A stretch of DNA of 64,000 nucleotides from Desulfobacteraceae bacterium (lineage in GTDB: Bacteria; Desulfobacterota; Desulfobacteria; Desulfobacterales; Desulfobacteraceae), in contig JADGFI010000008.1 of the NCBI GenBank assembly GCA_016743945.1, forward strand, positions 124,001 to 188,000, written 5' to 3'. Shown in pieces: positions 17,849 to 27,100 of this stretch (position 1 is its first letter; the number at the start of each line of letters is the position of its first letter). Below the pieces are notes generated by a model that made no database searches, was not told where the DNA came from, and was given only the letters and a program-made list of their open reading frames with translations. The position numbers and the translations under genes were made by a program.

Positions 17849-18790
17849 TTAACGGATGGCGGCTTCCCTTGCATGAAGGGTAAACAGGGTAATTTCACTT
17901 TGGGTGTTATATCGAAGGGGAATGCCTACAGCTCCCACCCCCTGGCCGGTATACCCCGTCATGCCCTGGTATTTCCATTTGCCCCGGTAATATTTGCGCC
18001 CTCGGTCCAGATGAACAATTAAGGGAATGCCACCGGGCAGACAAATTTGACCGCCATGGGTATGACCGGTCAGATACAGGTCATACCCATTATTTTGGGC
18101 CTCATCATAGAGGGCAGGCGTGTGGACAAGCGCAATTTTAAATCCATGATCAGATGCAGCCAGGGCTTTTACAGCTTCCGGTGTATAATAATAATGGGGA
18201 TCATCCAGGCCGGTAATGGAAATTTTGCTGTTGCCCCGGAGGATGTCAATGGTTTCATTTATCAGCACCTTGATCCCCATTTCTTCAAAGGGGGAAACCA
18301 TTTTATAGGAATCATGGTTTCCCAGGGTTGCAACCATTCCATCCCTTTGATGGACTGCGGAAACGACCTGCTTCATGGGTACCAGGATGTGCTGATAACC
18401 GTTTCCCCCTGTCAAACTGCTATAATCACCTGTCATAACACAGAGATCTGCCTTAATGAATTCAATCTGTTCACAGATCTTGTGGACAATTTGTGGTATA
18501 AGGTCCAGGTGGAGGTCAGTCATGTGGAGAATGGTATATCCCTCAAATGCCGGGGGCAAAGAATCAAACATAAAATCAACCCGATTGACCACCGGATTGC
18601 TGGCATTTAGTTTTCCCCTTTGATAAAAGGGAGAAAGCCGAATACCCAGTTCAAATACCTTACTAAGAAGACCAAACCAGGAAAGTTTTTTCCAAAACCT
18701 TTTGTTGGTCAGTGTCTTTCTTCGTGGGTTGGATTCCATGTCAGCACGATTTTTTGCCCAGGCCCGGCGGGTTTCTTTTTTTGTATCCAT
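17849..18790 (-). CDS. Calcineurin-like metallophosphoesterase (YkuE/YaeI-like)
   Basis: Two-metal phosphoesterase of 313 residues. All metal motifs are present: D-x-H in HMTDLHLD, GD in VMTGDYSS, GNHD in ATLGNHDSY, a lone His in ALVHTPAL and the GH-x-H of LTGHTHGGQICLPGG. This pattern is typical of the YkuE/YaeI group linked to the membrane and to lipid head groups. There is no clear signal peptide; the N-terminus is basic with a weakly hydrophobic patch near residue 35. ATG 18790 has AGGGAA upstream at a long spacing; GTG 18814, directly after the lpd stop, is the alternative. Probably co-transcribed with lpd. The substrate is unknown. Confidence 0.85.
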   Translation of the reverse strand: MDTKKETRRAWAKNRADMESNPRRKTLTNKRFWKKLSWFGLLSKVFELGIRLSPFYQRGKLNASNPVVNRVDFMFDSLPPAFEGYTILHMTDLHLDLIPQIVHKICEQIEFIKADLCVMTGDYSSLTGGNGYQHILVPMKQVVSAVHQRDGMVATLGNHDSYKMVSPFEEMGIKVLINETIDILRGNSKISITGLDDPHYYYTPEAVKALAASDHGFKIALVHTPALYDEAQNNGYDLYLTGHTHGGQICLPGGIPLIVHLDRGRKYYRGKWKYQGMTGYTGQGVGAVGIPLRYNTQSEITLFTLHAREAAIR

Positions 18791-18816
18791 TAACACGCTT
18801 GGTTCCCTTTGCACAT

Positions 18817-20262
18817 TTATCCGTGAAGGGGCATCCCCATGGCTTTTGACGCAACCTCTCCCATGATCTCCGCAAGGGTAGGATGGGCATGGATGGTATG
18901 GGCAATTTCTTTTGCGGTCAGCCCCTTTTCAATTGCCAGGGTTGCTTCGGCAATGAGATCTGTGGCATGGGGTCCGATCATATGGACACCCAGTACTTTT
19001 TGGCTTTTCTTTTCAATGATCATCTTGGCTTCTCCTGCAATCTCATCAATGGCCTGGGCCTTTCCCAGAACCCTGAAGTTGACACTTGCCGTCTCCACCT
19101 CAACCCCCTTGACAATGGCTTGTTTTTCACTCAAACCCACGGTGCCGATTTCGGGCATGGTAAAAATGGCGCCGGGCACTACTTCATATGCCATGGTCAA
19201 TTTGCGGTCTTTCTTTAGCCCCATGGCATTTTGTGCAGCCACAAGCCCTTCATGGGAGGCCACATGGGCCAGCATGATTTTTTCTGGTCCCAGAATATCC
19301 CCTATGGCATAGACATTTTCCACAGGGGTTTCCATCTGTTCATTAGCTGGAATCCACCCCGGGCCCATGGTGGACAGACCGATATTTTCAAGACCAAGCC
19401 CATCGGACAGAGGGGTTCTGCCAATGCAAACCGCCATCACCTGGGATTGGATATCATCGGTTTTTAATTTTTGTGGTTTTGGATTGTCGGTAAAGGGACT
19501 GGGTGCAAGGGATATTCCTACCCCATCTCCTGCTGTATCTGCAGTGGTGACAATGGTATCGCAGAAAACTTTAATTTTACGTTTTTTCATCTCCCGCAAC
19601 AACAGTTTTGAACAGGCCTCATCCACAGAGGGCAAAGGTAAAAGCCGGGACATTGCCTCAACAATGGTTACATTACACCCCAAAGCAGAAAAAATGAATG
19701 CGAATTCGCACCCAATCACCCCGCCGCCGACAATGGTCATGGAGACCGGAATTTGATCTAAAACAAGGATATCATCGGAGGAGAGAATTTTTTTGTGGTC
19801 AAAGGGGAAATCAGGCACATCCATGGGTTTGGTGCCAACGGCGATGATCAATTTATCAAAACCCACCTCTATTTTCTGCCCGTCAGCTTTGGTCACTTCA
19901 ACCAAATTTTTAGATAAGATTTTTCCAAAACCTTCTTCAATGGCAACGCCTCGGCTTTGTAATAATGAGGCGATTCCTTTTCTCTGGGTAGAAAGAATCT
20001 TTTCCTTCCGATTCATAAGGGCATGCATATCCGGTATAATGCTTCCCTCAATTTTGATACCCAACTGATCTGCTTTTAAACATTTTAAGAACAGGTCCGC
20101 CGAATTTTTCATGATCTTGGAGGGAATACACCCCCAGTTAAGGCAGGTACCGCCCAAATTTTCTTTTTCAATCAAGGTGACTTTTCCACCAAGGGCAGCT
20201 GCACGCAATGCTGCAATATATCCCCCCGGACCTCCGCCAATAATAATCAATTTTTTAGACAT
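18817..20262 (-). CDS. lpdA: Dihydrolipoyl dehydrogenase (L-protein)
   Basis: FAD/NAD-dependent enzyme that reoxidises dihydrolipoyl groups. At 481 residues it shows the FAD-binding GGGPGGYIAALRAA, the redox-active pair Cys40 and Cys45 in GGTCLNWGCIPSK, the NAD-binding TIVGGGVIGCEFA and the C-terminal His-Pro of HTIHAHPTLAEIM. A perfect AGGAGG precedes the ATG. It is divergent from the lrp-gcvT-gcvH-gcvPA-gcvPB-lipBA cluster. It therefore most likely serves as the L-protein of this glycine cleavage system, although it could be shared with other 2-oxoacid dehydrogenases. Confidence 0.95.
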   Translation of the reverse strand: MSKKLIIIGGGPGGYIAALRAAALGGKVTLIEKENLGGTCLNWGCIPSKIMKNSADLFLKCLKADQLGIKIEGSIIPDMHALMNRKEKILSTQRKGIASLLQSRGVAIEEGFGKILSKNLVEVTKADGQKIEVGFDKLIIAVGTKPMDVPDFPFDHKKILSSDDILVLDQIPVSMTIVGGGVIGCEFAFIFSALGCNVTIVEAMSRLLPLPSVDEACSKLLLREMKKRKIKVFCDTIVTTADTAGDGVGISLAPSPFTDNPKPQKLKTDDIQSQVMAVCIGRTPLSDGLGLENIGLSTMGPGWIPANEQMETPVENVYAIGDILGPEKIMLAHVASHEGLVAAQNAMGLKKDRKLTMAYEVVPGAIFTMPEIGTVGLSEKQAIVKGVEVETASVNFRVLGKAQAIDEIAGEAKMIIEKKSQKVLGVHMIGPHATDLIAEATLAIEKGLTAKEIAHTIHAHPTLAEIMGEVASKAMGMPLHG

Positions 20263-20397
20263 GGGTTCCTCCTGTAATTGTTGTCCATATTATAACTAAA
20301 AATGCCTATTTTGTTACGAAATCATTTTATGTTATAGATGATTTTCATTAGTTTCTACAAGTAAAATTCATTTTTACATGAGTTTTTTAAAAGTTAA

Positions 20398-20426
20398 TTG
20401 ACATTATCATTATCCTAAGGTAAATA
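20398..20426 (+). promoter_or_regulatory. Possible promoter of the lrp-gcv-lip operon
   Basis: A perfect TTGACA (20398-20403), a 17-base spacer and a weak TAAATA (20421-20426), in the AT-rich 211-base gap between lpdA and lrp. No glycine-riboswitch-like sequence was seen in the gap or ahead of gcvT. Confidence 0.4.
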
Positions 20427-20473
20427 TCAAGATAATTTAATTTAATTGATTTTTAAACTATAAAAGAGGCATA

Positions 20474-20917
20474 ATGAAGATCGACAAAACTAATATCGAT
20501 ATTATTAGAGAGTTGAAAGAAGGAAAGAAATCCTTTAAAGTTATTGCTGATAAACTAGCCATTACCGAGAACACTGTCAGATCGCGGGTCAACAAGCTCC
20601 AGGAAGAAGGGGTGTTGGAAATTTGTGGCCTGGTTGATCCGGCCACCCTGCCTGGACACCAATCTGTTGTTATCGGTATCAAGCTTGCTGAAATGAACCT
20701 GGTCCAGAAAGGAGAAGAAATCAGTAAGCTCAAGGGGGTTGTTTCAACATGTGTTGTTACAGGCCGGTACGATCTGATTGTCCAGGTTCTATTCAAAGAA
20801 GGATTTGGCCTGTTGGAGTTTTATACCGATGAAATCGCCAAGATTGAAGGTGTCAATTCGGTTGAGGCATTTGTAGTATACAAGTCCTATAATTTGAAAG
20901 TTCCATATATTTTTTAA
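20474..20917 (+). CDS. Lrp/AsnC family transcriptional regulator
   Basis: Amino-acid-sensing DNA-binding protein of 147 residues. It has an N-terminal winged helix-turn-helix (KVIADKLAITENTVRSRVNKL, about residues 24-44) and a C-terminal RAM/ligand domain (VVSTCVVTGRYDLIVQVLF and a terminal VYKSYNLKVPYIF). It is the first gene before gcvT with a 27-base gap and is divergent from lpdA, so it is well placed to control both transcripts in response to glycine or another amino acid. This control is inferred from position. AGAGG lies upstream of the ATG. Confidence 0.93.
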   Translation: MKIDKTNIDIIRELKEGKKSFKVIADKLAITENTVRSRVNKLQEEGVLEICGLVDPATLPGHQSVVIGIKLAEMNLVQKGEEISKLKGVVSTCVVTGRYDLIVQVLFKEGFGLLEFYTDEIAKIEGVNSVEAFVVYKSYNLKVPYIF

Positions 20918-20944
20918 ATCCATATATTTTATAAGGTTGTTGTG

Positions 20945-22195
20945 ATGAATACCAATTTAAAAATTACATCTTTACATCAATGGCACAAGGATGCCGGTGC
21001 AAACATGGCTGATTTCGGAGGATTTGACATGCCGTTATGGTATGATACCGGGGTCAAAAATGAGCATCTGGCTGTTTTAAAATCAGCAGGTATATTCGAC
21101 ACAAGTCACATGGCCTGCATCAATGTCGCCGGCAAGGATTCTTTTGACCTGCTCAATTTTTGTTTTACCAGGGATATTAGCTCCCTTTTGGCTGGCAGGT
21201 GCGTATACGGTGCATTTCTGGACACCCGGGGGCATTGTATTGATGATGCCATTGTTTATAAATTTACCGACACCCGGTTCATGATATGCGTTAATGCTGG
21301 CATGGGCGGTGCCATTGCCGAACATCTTGACAGCCAGAAAAACAAAATGGATGTTTTTATTGAGGATTTGTCCGGTAAAGTCGCCAAAATGGATATTCAG
21401 GGTAAAAATTCCGCCAGGATCCTGTCAAAATTGATCAAAAATCCGGCGAATGTATTCGATAAAATGCCCTATTTTTCATTCAAAGGGTATTTTAAAAATG
21501 ATGCGGACGCCGCAGATCCTGTCACCCTTTTGGACGGTACCCCCGTTCTGCTGTCCCGGTCCGGATATACCGGAGAATTTGGATTTGAAATCTTTTTGGA
21601 TCTGTCTGCCATTGTGAATTTGTGGAAAGATATTCTGGCAGCGGGTGAAGAATATGGTATTGCAGCCTGTGGTTTGGGTGCCCGGGATTCTTTAAGAGCG
21701 GGGGCCTGTCTGCCCCTGTCACACCAGGATATAGGCCACTGGAAATTTACCAACCACCCTTGGGACTTTGCCCTGCCCTATACCCAGGACAAACAAGGAT
21801 TTACCAAGGATTTTTTGGGTTCAAAAGCCCTGGCTCCAGAAAAAGACGACCCATTTATACTCCCTTTTTTGGGTGAGAATCTAAGAAAAGTCAATGCCGG
21901 TGAGGCGACACAGGTTCTGGACGAAACCAATGAAAGCATTGGTCATGTGCTGACCTGTGCCACGGATATGGGCATCGACTTTCTTGACGGCAAAATCGTC
22001 AGTATTAACACCCCGGATCTTTCCGAAAATCAGAAAATAAAAGGCATTAGCTGCGGCTTTGTCATGGTTTCAAAACACGTTGAACCAGGCGTTAAATTGA
22101 CCCTCAAAGAAGGCAAACGCTCTATCAAGGTAACCATTGTAACCGACATAAGGCCAGACAGAACCGCAAGAAAGAAACTGGATAATTTTATTTAA
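20945..22195 (+). CDS. gcvT: Aminomethyltransferase (glycine cleavage T-protein)
   Basis: Transfers the methylene of the aminomethyl group on GcvH to tetrahydrofolate and releases ammonia. The 416-residue protein is longer than the common ~365 and carries extra segments in the middle (around NHPWDFALPYTQDK). It keeps GIFDTSHMACINVAG, the catalytic acidic region GHCIDDAIVY, LSRSGYTGEFGFEIF, CGLGARDSLRAGACLPL and the C-terminal barrel. ATG 20945 and GTG 20942 are adjacent possible starts. It is followed 21 bases later by gcvH. Some divergence from typical GcvT is visible, so a GcvT-like protein with altered specificity is a remote alternative. Confidence 0.9.
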   Translation: MNTNLKITSLHQWHKDAGANMADFGGFDMPLWYDTGVKNEHLAVLKSAGIFDTSHMACINVAGKDSFDLLNFCFTRDISSLLAGRCVYGAFLDTRGHCIDDAIVYKFTDTRFMICVNAGMGGAIAEHLDSQKNKMDVFIEDLSGKVAKMDIQGKNSARILSKLIKNPANVFDKMPYFSFKGYFKNDADAADPVTLLDGTPVLLSRSGYTGEFGFEIFLDLSAIVNLWKDILAAGEEYGIAACGLGARDSLRAGACLPLSHQDIGHWKFTNHPWDFALPYTQDKQGFTKDFLGSKALAPEKDDPFILPFLGENLRKVNAGEATQVLDETNESIGHVLTCATDMGIDFLDGKIVSINTPDLSENQKIKGISCGFVMVSKHVEPGVKLTLKEGKRSIKVTIVTDIRPDRTARKKLDNFI

Positions 22196-22216
22196 TTTAT
22201 TTAAAAGGAGGCTGTT

Positions 22217-22615
22217 ATGAAAGAGATAAGCGATCTTAGTTTTTCCGAAGATGTAAAATACACCAAGGACCACGAATGGGCTCAAGTAAATGGAGACTTT
22301 GTTACCATAGGTCTTAGCGACTATGCCCAGGATCAATTGGGTGAAATTGTTTTTGTTGAACTACCTTCAGCGGGGGATGTTTTTTCTAAAGGAGACGAAT
22401 TTGGCAGCGTTGAATCCGTCAAAGCGGTATCAGAAGTCTATATTCCCATTTCTGGAGAAATCATTGAAATCAATGAAACTCTTGAAGATGCACCGGAACT
22501 TGTCAATGAGGATTGTTATGAAGGCGGTTGGCTCATCCGGGTAAAACCCAGTGATCTTTCCCAGTTGGACGAATTAATGGACAAGGCAGCATACCTTGAA
22601 ATGCTGAAAGGATAA
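22217..22615 (+). CDS. gcvH: Glycine cleavage system H protein (lipoyl carrier)
   Basis: Small lipoylated shuttle protein, 132 residues. The lipoyl-lysine is Lys69 in GSVESVKAVSEVYIP; KYTKDHEWA at the N-terminus and GGWLIRVKPS near the end are classic H-protein segments. AAGGAGG lies upstream of the ATG. It carries the aminomethyl group from P- to T-protein and is reoxidised by L-protein. LipB and LipA for its lipoylation are encoded in the same operon. Confidence 0.97.
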   Translation: MKEISDLSFSEDVKYTKDHEWAQVNGDFVTIGLSDYAQDQLGEIVFVELPSAGDVFSKGDEFGSVESVKAVSEVYIPISGEIIEINETLEDAPELVNEDCYEGGWLIRVKPSDLSQLDELMDKAAYLEMLKG

Positions 22616-22620
22616 ATGCC

Positions 22621-23955
22621 ATGCGTTATCTTCCCCATACAAAAGAGGATATAGACCAGATGCTGGCCATAACCGGCCATGCCTCTGTGGATGATTTGTT
22701 TGAAACCATACCCAACGCGCTGAAGACAAAGGCCCCCTTAGATATTCCGGAAGCCTTAAGCGAATGGGATCTGGATGCCCACATGGAAACGTTGGCATCT
22801 GCCAATATTGCCTGTAAAAATTATAAATGCTTTATCGGGGCAGGCTCCTATGATCATTTTATTCCTGCTATCGTTCCCTATCTGATATCACGGTCTGAAT
22901 TTGCGACGGCCTATACCCCATATCAGCCCGAAGTCAGCCAGGGAACACTCCAGGGAATCTATGAATTCCAGACCATGATAACAGAACTTTTGGGAATGGA
23001 TATTGCGACGGCCTCCCACTATGACTGCGGCACGGCCCTTGCCGAATGTGCGTTGATTGCGCTTAGGAAAAATAAAAAAGCCAATAAGATCGCAGTCTCC
23101 TCCCTGGTCCATCCCAGCCATCGTCAGATCATTAACACCTATATCACGCCTTCGGGATATGAATTGGTTGAAATTCCCCGTACCGAAGAGGGACTCACGG
23201 ATACCGCAGCTCTTGCGGCCATGGACGGCCTTGCCGGGGTGGCAATCCAATCACCTAACTTTTTTGGAAATATTGAAGACCTGGGCGCCTTTAAGGCCAT
23301 TGCCGAGGCCAAAGATATTTTGTTCATTACCTCTTTTACGGAAAGCCTTGCCTATGGCCTGCTTAAAAATCCGGGATCCTGCGGTGCAGATCTTGTGGCC
23401 GGTGAAGGCCAGAGCCTTGGCATTGCCAAATCCTTTGGGGGGCCGGGCCTTGGACTATTAGCCGGTAGTAAAAAACTGATGAGAAACCTGCCCGGCAGGC
23501 TCATCGGCAGGACAAAGGATGCCAATGGAGACGACGGGTATGTTTTGACCCTGGCCACACGGGAACAGCATATCAAAAGGGGAAAAGCCTCTTCCAATAT
23601 CTGTTCCAACAACGGTCTCAATGCCATGATAGCTGCCATGTATCTGGCCACGGTGGGTAAAATTGGTATCCGTGAAATTGCCCAGCAAAATCATGACAAC
23701 GCCGTTTATTTGAAAGAGGTTCTAGAAAAGGCCGGGTTTGAATCAGTGTTTGATGCTCCTTTCTTCAATGAATTTGTGGTCAAAGCACCCAAGGGATTCA
23801 GCCAGAAAAGAACAGACCTGATCCAAAGCCAATGCATTTTTGCCGGCATTGACCTTGAATCCTATTATCCTGAATTAAAAGACCATTATCTGTTCTGTGC
23901 CACTGAAAAAGTGTCCAAAAAAGACATGGATCAACTGGCAAAGGAGGTGCAATAA
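22621..23955 (+). CDS. gcvPA: Glycine dehydrogenase (decarboxylating) subunit 1
   Basis: N-terminal half of a split P-protein, which decarboxylates glycine together with GcvPB. The 444 residues show the family's MRYLPHT opening, AGSYDHFIPAIV, TPYQPEVSQGTLQGIYEFQTM, ASHYDCGTALAECAL and GGPGLGLLAG. This half has no PLP lysine. It overlaps the gcvPB start by one base and follows gcvH by five bases, so translation is coupled. The two-gene form is typical of this phylum and many anaerobes. Confidence 0.96.
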   Translation: MRYLPHTKEDIDQMLAITGHASVDDLFETIPNALKTKAPLDIPEALSEWDLDAHMETLASANIACKNYKCFIGAGSYDHFIPAIVPYLISRSEFATAYTPYQPEVSQGTLQGIYEFQTMITELLGMDIATASHYDCGTALAECALIALRKNKKANKIAVSSLVHPSHRQIINTYITPSGYELVEIPRTEEGLTDTAALAAMDGLAGVAIQSPNFFGNIEDLGAFKAIAEAKDILFITSFTESLAYGLLKNPGSCGADLVAGEGQSLGIAKSFGGPGLGLLAGSKKLMRNLPGRLIGRTKDANGDDGYVLTLATREQHIKRGKASSNICSNNGLNAMIAAMYLATVGKIGIREIAQQNHDNAVYLKEVLEKAGFESVFDAPFFNEFVVKAPKGFSQKRTDLIQSQCIFAGIDLESYYPELKDHYLFCATEKVSKKDMDQLAKEVQ

Positions 23956-25412
23956 TGAACAAGCAGCCGGGAACAAAAGGCCTTATTTTCAACGAACCCC
24001 AGCTCTGGGAAAAAAGCAGGAACGGCAGATGTGCCATCTCCCTTCCCTGTTCAGACGTGAAACGATCCCTGCTGGATCCAAGCCTTATGGGAGATGCACC
24101 GGAACTGCCCCAGCTCTACGAACTGGATGTGGTGAGACACTATACACGGCTTTCCCAGTGGAATTTTGGGGTGGACTCGGGCATGTATCCCTTGGGATCG
24201 TGTACCATGAAATACAATCCCAAAACCAATGAAGTCCAGGCAGCCAGGCAGGGATTTGCCGGTGCCCACCCATTGGCCGGAGAAGAATTCTCCCAGGGAG
24301 CCTTAAAACTCATGTATGATCTGGAAAAGGCTTTGGGAGAAATCACGGGATTTCCCGCCGTTACCCTCCAGCCTGCAGCCGGTGCCCACGGAGAATTTGC
24401 CGGTATCCTCATGTTTCATGCCTATCACGCAAAAAAAGGAAAACAGCGGTCCAAGATCATCATTCCGGACACGGCCCATGGGACTAACCCAGCTTCTGCC
24501 GCCCTTTGCGGGTATGAGTCGGTGAGTGTCAAATCCGGTGAACGAGGAATTTTGGAACCTGAGGCTGTGGCCGCGATTATGGATGAGGACACCGCAGGGA
24601 TAATGATCACCAACCCCAACACCCTGGGGCTGTTTGAAGAAAATATACGAGAGATCTGTGAGATTGTCCATGCCAAGGGCGGATTGGTTTACGGAGACGG
24701 CGCCAACATGAATGCCATCATGGGAATCGTCAAACCCGGAGATTTGGGCATTGACGCCCTGCACCTGAACCTTCACAAGACCATGTCTACCCCCCACGGC
24801 GGCGGAGGCCCCGGCTGCGGATCCGTGTCTGTTGTAAAAGAACTCATTCCCTTTTTACCGGTTCCAAGAATAGAGAAACAATTAGACACCTATAAATTTA
24901 TCACAGACTGTCCGGACAGTATCGGCAGGATGCATACTTTTTACGGTCATTTCGGCGTCATGGTAAAGACTTGGGCCTATATTCTTTCCATGGGTCCCAA
25001 AGGATTAAAGGATGCCTCAACCCTGGCCGTTCTCAATGCTAATTATATCAAGGAAAGTCTCAAAGGCACCCTGAATCTGCCCTATGACCGGCCCTGCATG
25101 CATGAATGCGTATTTAACGACAAATTCCAGCAGGAGCATCACATTACCACCATGGACATGGCCAAACGGCTTCTGGACTATGGATTTCATCCACCAACTG
25201 TGTATTTTCCCCTGGTGGTGGACGCAGCCTTTATGGTGGAACCCACGGAAACCGAATCAAAGGAAAATATCGACCAGTTCATTGATGCGGTCAAAGCCAT
25301 TGCAGCAGAAGCCATGGAAAACCCGGAACTGCTGAAAAAAGCCCCGCTTCTGACCAAGGTGACCCGTCTGGATGAAGTCGCGGCTGCAAGGAAGCCATGC
25401 CTGAGAGGGTAA
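23955..25412 (+). CDS. gcvPB: Glycine dehydrogenase (decarboxylating) subunit 2
   Basis: PLP-binding half of the split P-protein, 485 residues. The PLP-lysine is Lys275 in LNLHKTMSTPHGGGGPG; FGVDSGMYPLGSCTMKYNP, LQPAAGAHGEFAGILM and IIPDTAHGTNPASAAL are conserved. GGAGG is upstream within gcvPA. Its end overlaps lipB by 16 bases. With GcvPA, GcvT, GcvH and the divergent lpd product it forms the full glycine cleavage/synthase system; in an autotrophic or acetogenic-type anaerobe the direction could be glycine formation. Confidence 0.96.
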   Translation: MNKQPGTKGLIFNEPQLWEKSRNGRCAISLPCSDVKRSLLDPSLMGDAPELPQLYELDVVRHYTRLSQWNFGVDSGMYPLGSCTMKYNPKTNEVQAARQGFAGAHPLAGEEFSQGALKLMYDLEKALGEITGFPAVTLQPAAGAHGEFAGILMFHAYHAKKGKQRSKIIIPDTAHGTNPASAALCGYESVSVKSGERGILEPEAVAAIMDEDTAGIMITNPNTLGLFEENIREICEIVHAKGGLVYGDGANMNAIMGIVKPGDLGIDALHLNLHKTMSTPHGGGGPGCGSVSVVKELIPFLPVPRIEKQLDTYKFITDCPDSIGRMHTFYGHFGVMVKTWAYILSMGPKGLKDASTLAVLNANYIKESLKGTLNLPYDRPCMHECVFNDKFQQEHHITTMDMAKRLLDYGFHPPTVYFPLVVDAAFMVEPTETESKENIDQFIDAVKAIAAEAMENPELLKKAPLLTKVTRLDEVAAARKPCLRG

Positions 25413-26119
25413 ACATCAAACCTAAGATCCAGCGTTCCTGCGTGTTCTCGCATTTAAACACCCTGGAATACAAAAAAGCGCTGGATCGTCAGATTCATAC
25501 CCAGAATGCTAAGATAAACAACCCCTTAGAACCGGACCGGCTCTTTTTTGTGGAGCATCCCAGGGTTTTTACCCTGGGGCGCCGGGGGGGGCGGGAAAAT
25601 CTTACGGTATCAGAGGATTTTCTGGTGTCCAAGGGAATTGAAATCCTGGAAACAGATCGGGGGGGCAATATCACCTTTCACGGACCTGGACAGGCCGTTC
25701 TCTATCCGATTATCGACCTTGAACGGGCCAAAATAGGAGTGGCTGATTTTGTTTATGGAATGGAAGAGATAATGAAACAAACGGTTGGAGAATTTGGCAT
25801 CCAGGCAGACAGGGATGTTAAAAATCATGGGCTCTGGGTGGGGCATAAAAAAATCGGAAGCGTGGGTCTTTCCATCAAACGAGGAATCTCCATCCACGGC
25901 CTGGCCTTGAATGTCTGCCCCGATCTCACCCCCTTTTCCTGGATCAACCCCTGTGGCCTTGAAAATGTTTCCATGACCTCTGTTGCCATGGAAACAGGAT
26001 TAGACAACACCAAGAACAAGAAAAATGAAAACAATAATAAAGAGATGATGGATAGGGTCTGCCAATTATTTTGTCATCATTTTACCACGATATTTGATAT
26101 CACCATCATCAAGGAGTGA
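25397..26119 (+). CDS. lipB: Octanoyl-ACP:protein transferase
   Basis: Moves octanoate from acyl-carrier protein to the target lysine of GcvH, the first step of lipoylation. The 240-residue protein has RVFTLGRRGGRENL, GGNITFHGPGQAVLYPI, the lysine region KIGSVGLSIKRGISIHGLALNV and the catalytic cysteine in WINPCGLENVSMTSV. It starts inside the end of gcvPB (16-base overlap) with AAGGA upstream. The C-terminal 30 residues are lysine/asparagine-rich and less conserved. It ends just before lipA. Confidence 0.94.
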   Translation: MPERVNIKPKIQRSCVFSHLNTLEYKKALDRQIHTQNAKINNPLEPDRLFFVEHPRVFTLGRRGGRENLTVSEDFLVSKGIEILETDRGGNITFHGPGQAVLYPIIDLERAKIGVADFVYGMEEIMKQTVGEFGIQADRDVKNHGLWVGHKKIGSVGLSIKRGISIHGLALNVCPDLTPFSWINPCGLENVSMTSVAMETGLDNTKNKKNENNNKEMMDRVCQLFCHHFTTIFDITIIKE

Positions 26120-26121
26120 TC

Positions 26122-27030
26122 ATGTGTAAAACCGCCATAAGAAAAGGCAAACCAGCCTGGCTGAAAAAATCCCTGCCCCAGGGAGGCGATTACCAGCGGG
26201 TAAAACGACTTCTTTCCACTGCCAAGCTCACAACGGTCTGCCAGGAAGCCAACTGTCCCAATATGTTTGAATGTTTTTCCAAAAATACCGCCACCTTTAT
26301 GATCCTGGGATCTGAATGCACCCGGAATTGCCGATTTTGTAATGTCACTGCCAACGCTCCTTTGCCGGTGGATAAGGATGAGCCCCAGCGGGTAGCCATG
26401 GCGGCTGAAAAACTTGGCCTAAAATATGTAGTGGTGACTTCGGTGACCCGGGATGATCTGCCCGATGGCGGCGCCGCTCATTTTGCAGCTGTTATAAAGG
26501 ACATAAAGGCCCGCAGACCTGATCAAAATACAGAAAAAAATAAAAATTTTCAGCGAGTAAAAGTAGAGGTGTTGATACCTGATTTCCAGGGAGATATCAA
26601 GGCCTTGGGAACAGTTGTATATGCAAAGCCAGATGTGGTTAACCACAATATTGAAACCGTGGCCTCCCTCTACGAAACCGTCCGGCCCGAAGCCATTTAC
26701 CAGCGATCACTGGATCTTTTAAGGAACGTCAAAGCCCTGGATCTTTTAATGCCCGTAAAATCGGGTATCATGGTGGGACTAGGGGAAACCAAGGAAGAAT
26801 TGGCCCAGACAATGGAAGATCTTTTTGAGCATGGGTGCGATATTTTGACCATTGGTCAGTATCTTCAACCCACACGCCAGCACCTTGCCATAAAACGATA
26901 CTATTCTCCGGAAGAATTCGAAGAACTTGCGCTAACAGCCCGAAAAATTGGATTTAATCGGGTGGCATCCGGTCCCTTTGTCCGCAGTTCCTATAATGCC
27001 CATGATCTTTTTAACACAGCCGCTGTTTAA
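26122..27030 (+). CDS. lipA: Lipoyl synthase (radical SAM)
   Basis: Inserts two sulfurs into the octanoyl chain on GcvH. The 302-residue protein has both cluster sites: the auxiliary cluster Cys40, Cys45 and Cys51 in CQEANCPNMFEC, and the radical SAM cluster Cys66, Cys70 and Cys73 in CTRNCRFC. The C-terminal RSSY serine motif (VRSSYNAHD), which binds the auxiliary cluster, is present. ATG 26122 with AAGGAG five bases upstream is preferred over GTG 26116. It is the last gene of the gcv-lip operon; no clear terminator follows. Confidence 0.96.
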   Translation: MCKTAIRKGKPAWLKKSLPQGGDYQRVKRLLSTAKLTTVCQEANCPNMFECFSKNTATFMILGSECTRNCRFCNVTANAPLPVDKDEPQRVAMAAEKLGLKYVVVTSVTRDDLPDGGAAHFAAVIKDIKARRPDQNTEKNKNFQRVKVEVLIPDFQGDIKALGTVVYAKPDVVNHNIETVASLYETVRPEAIYQRSLDLLRNVKALDLLMPVKSGIMVGLGETKEELAQTMEDLFEHGCDILTIGQYLQPTRQHLAIKRYYSPEEFEELALTARKIGFNRVASGPFVRSSYNAHDLFNTAAV

Positions 27031-27100
27031 CAATCGGTGTTTTTTAACCATGGGTACTTTTTGACAATGGATGCTGTTTATTTTCTGATACGTTTTAAAG

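Noticed and set aside
20263..20944. Glycine riboswitch before the gcv genes
   Set aside because: The gaps are AT-rich, the gcvT leader is 27 bases long, and no paired aptamer-like segments were seen.
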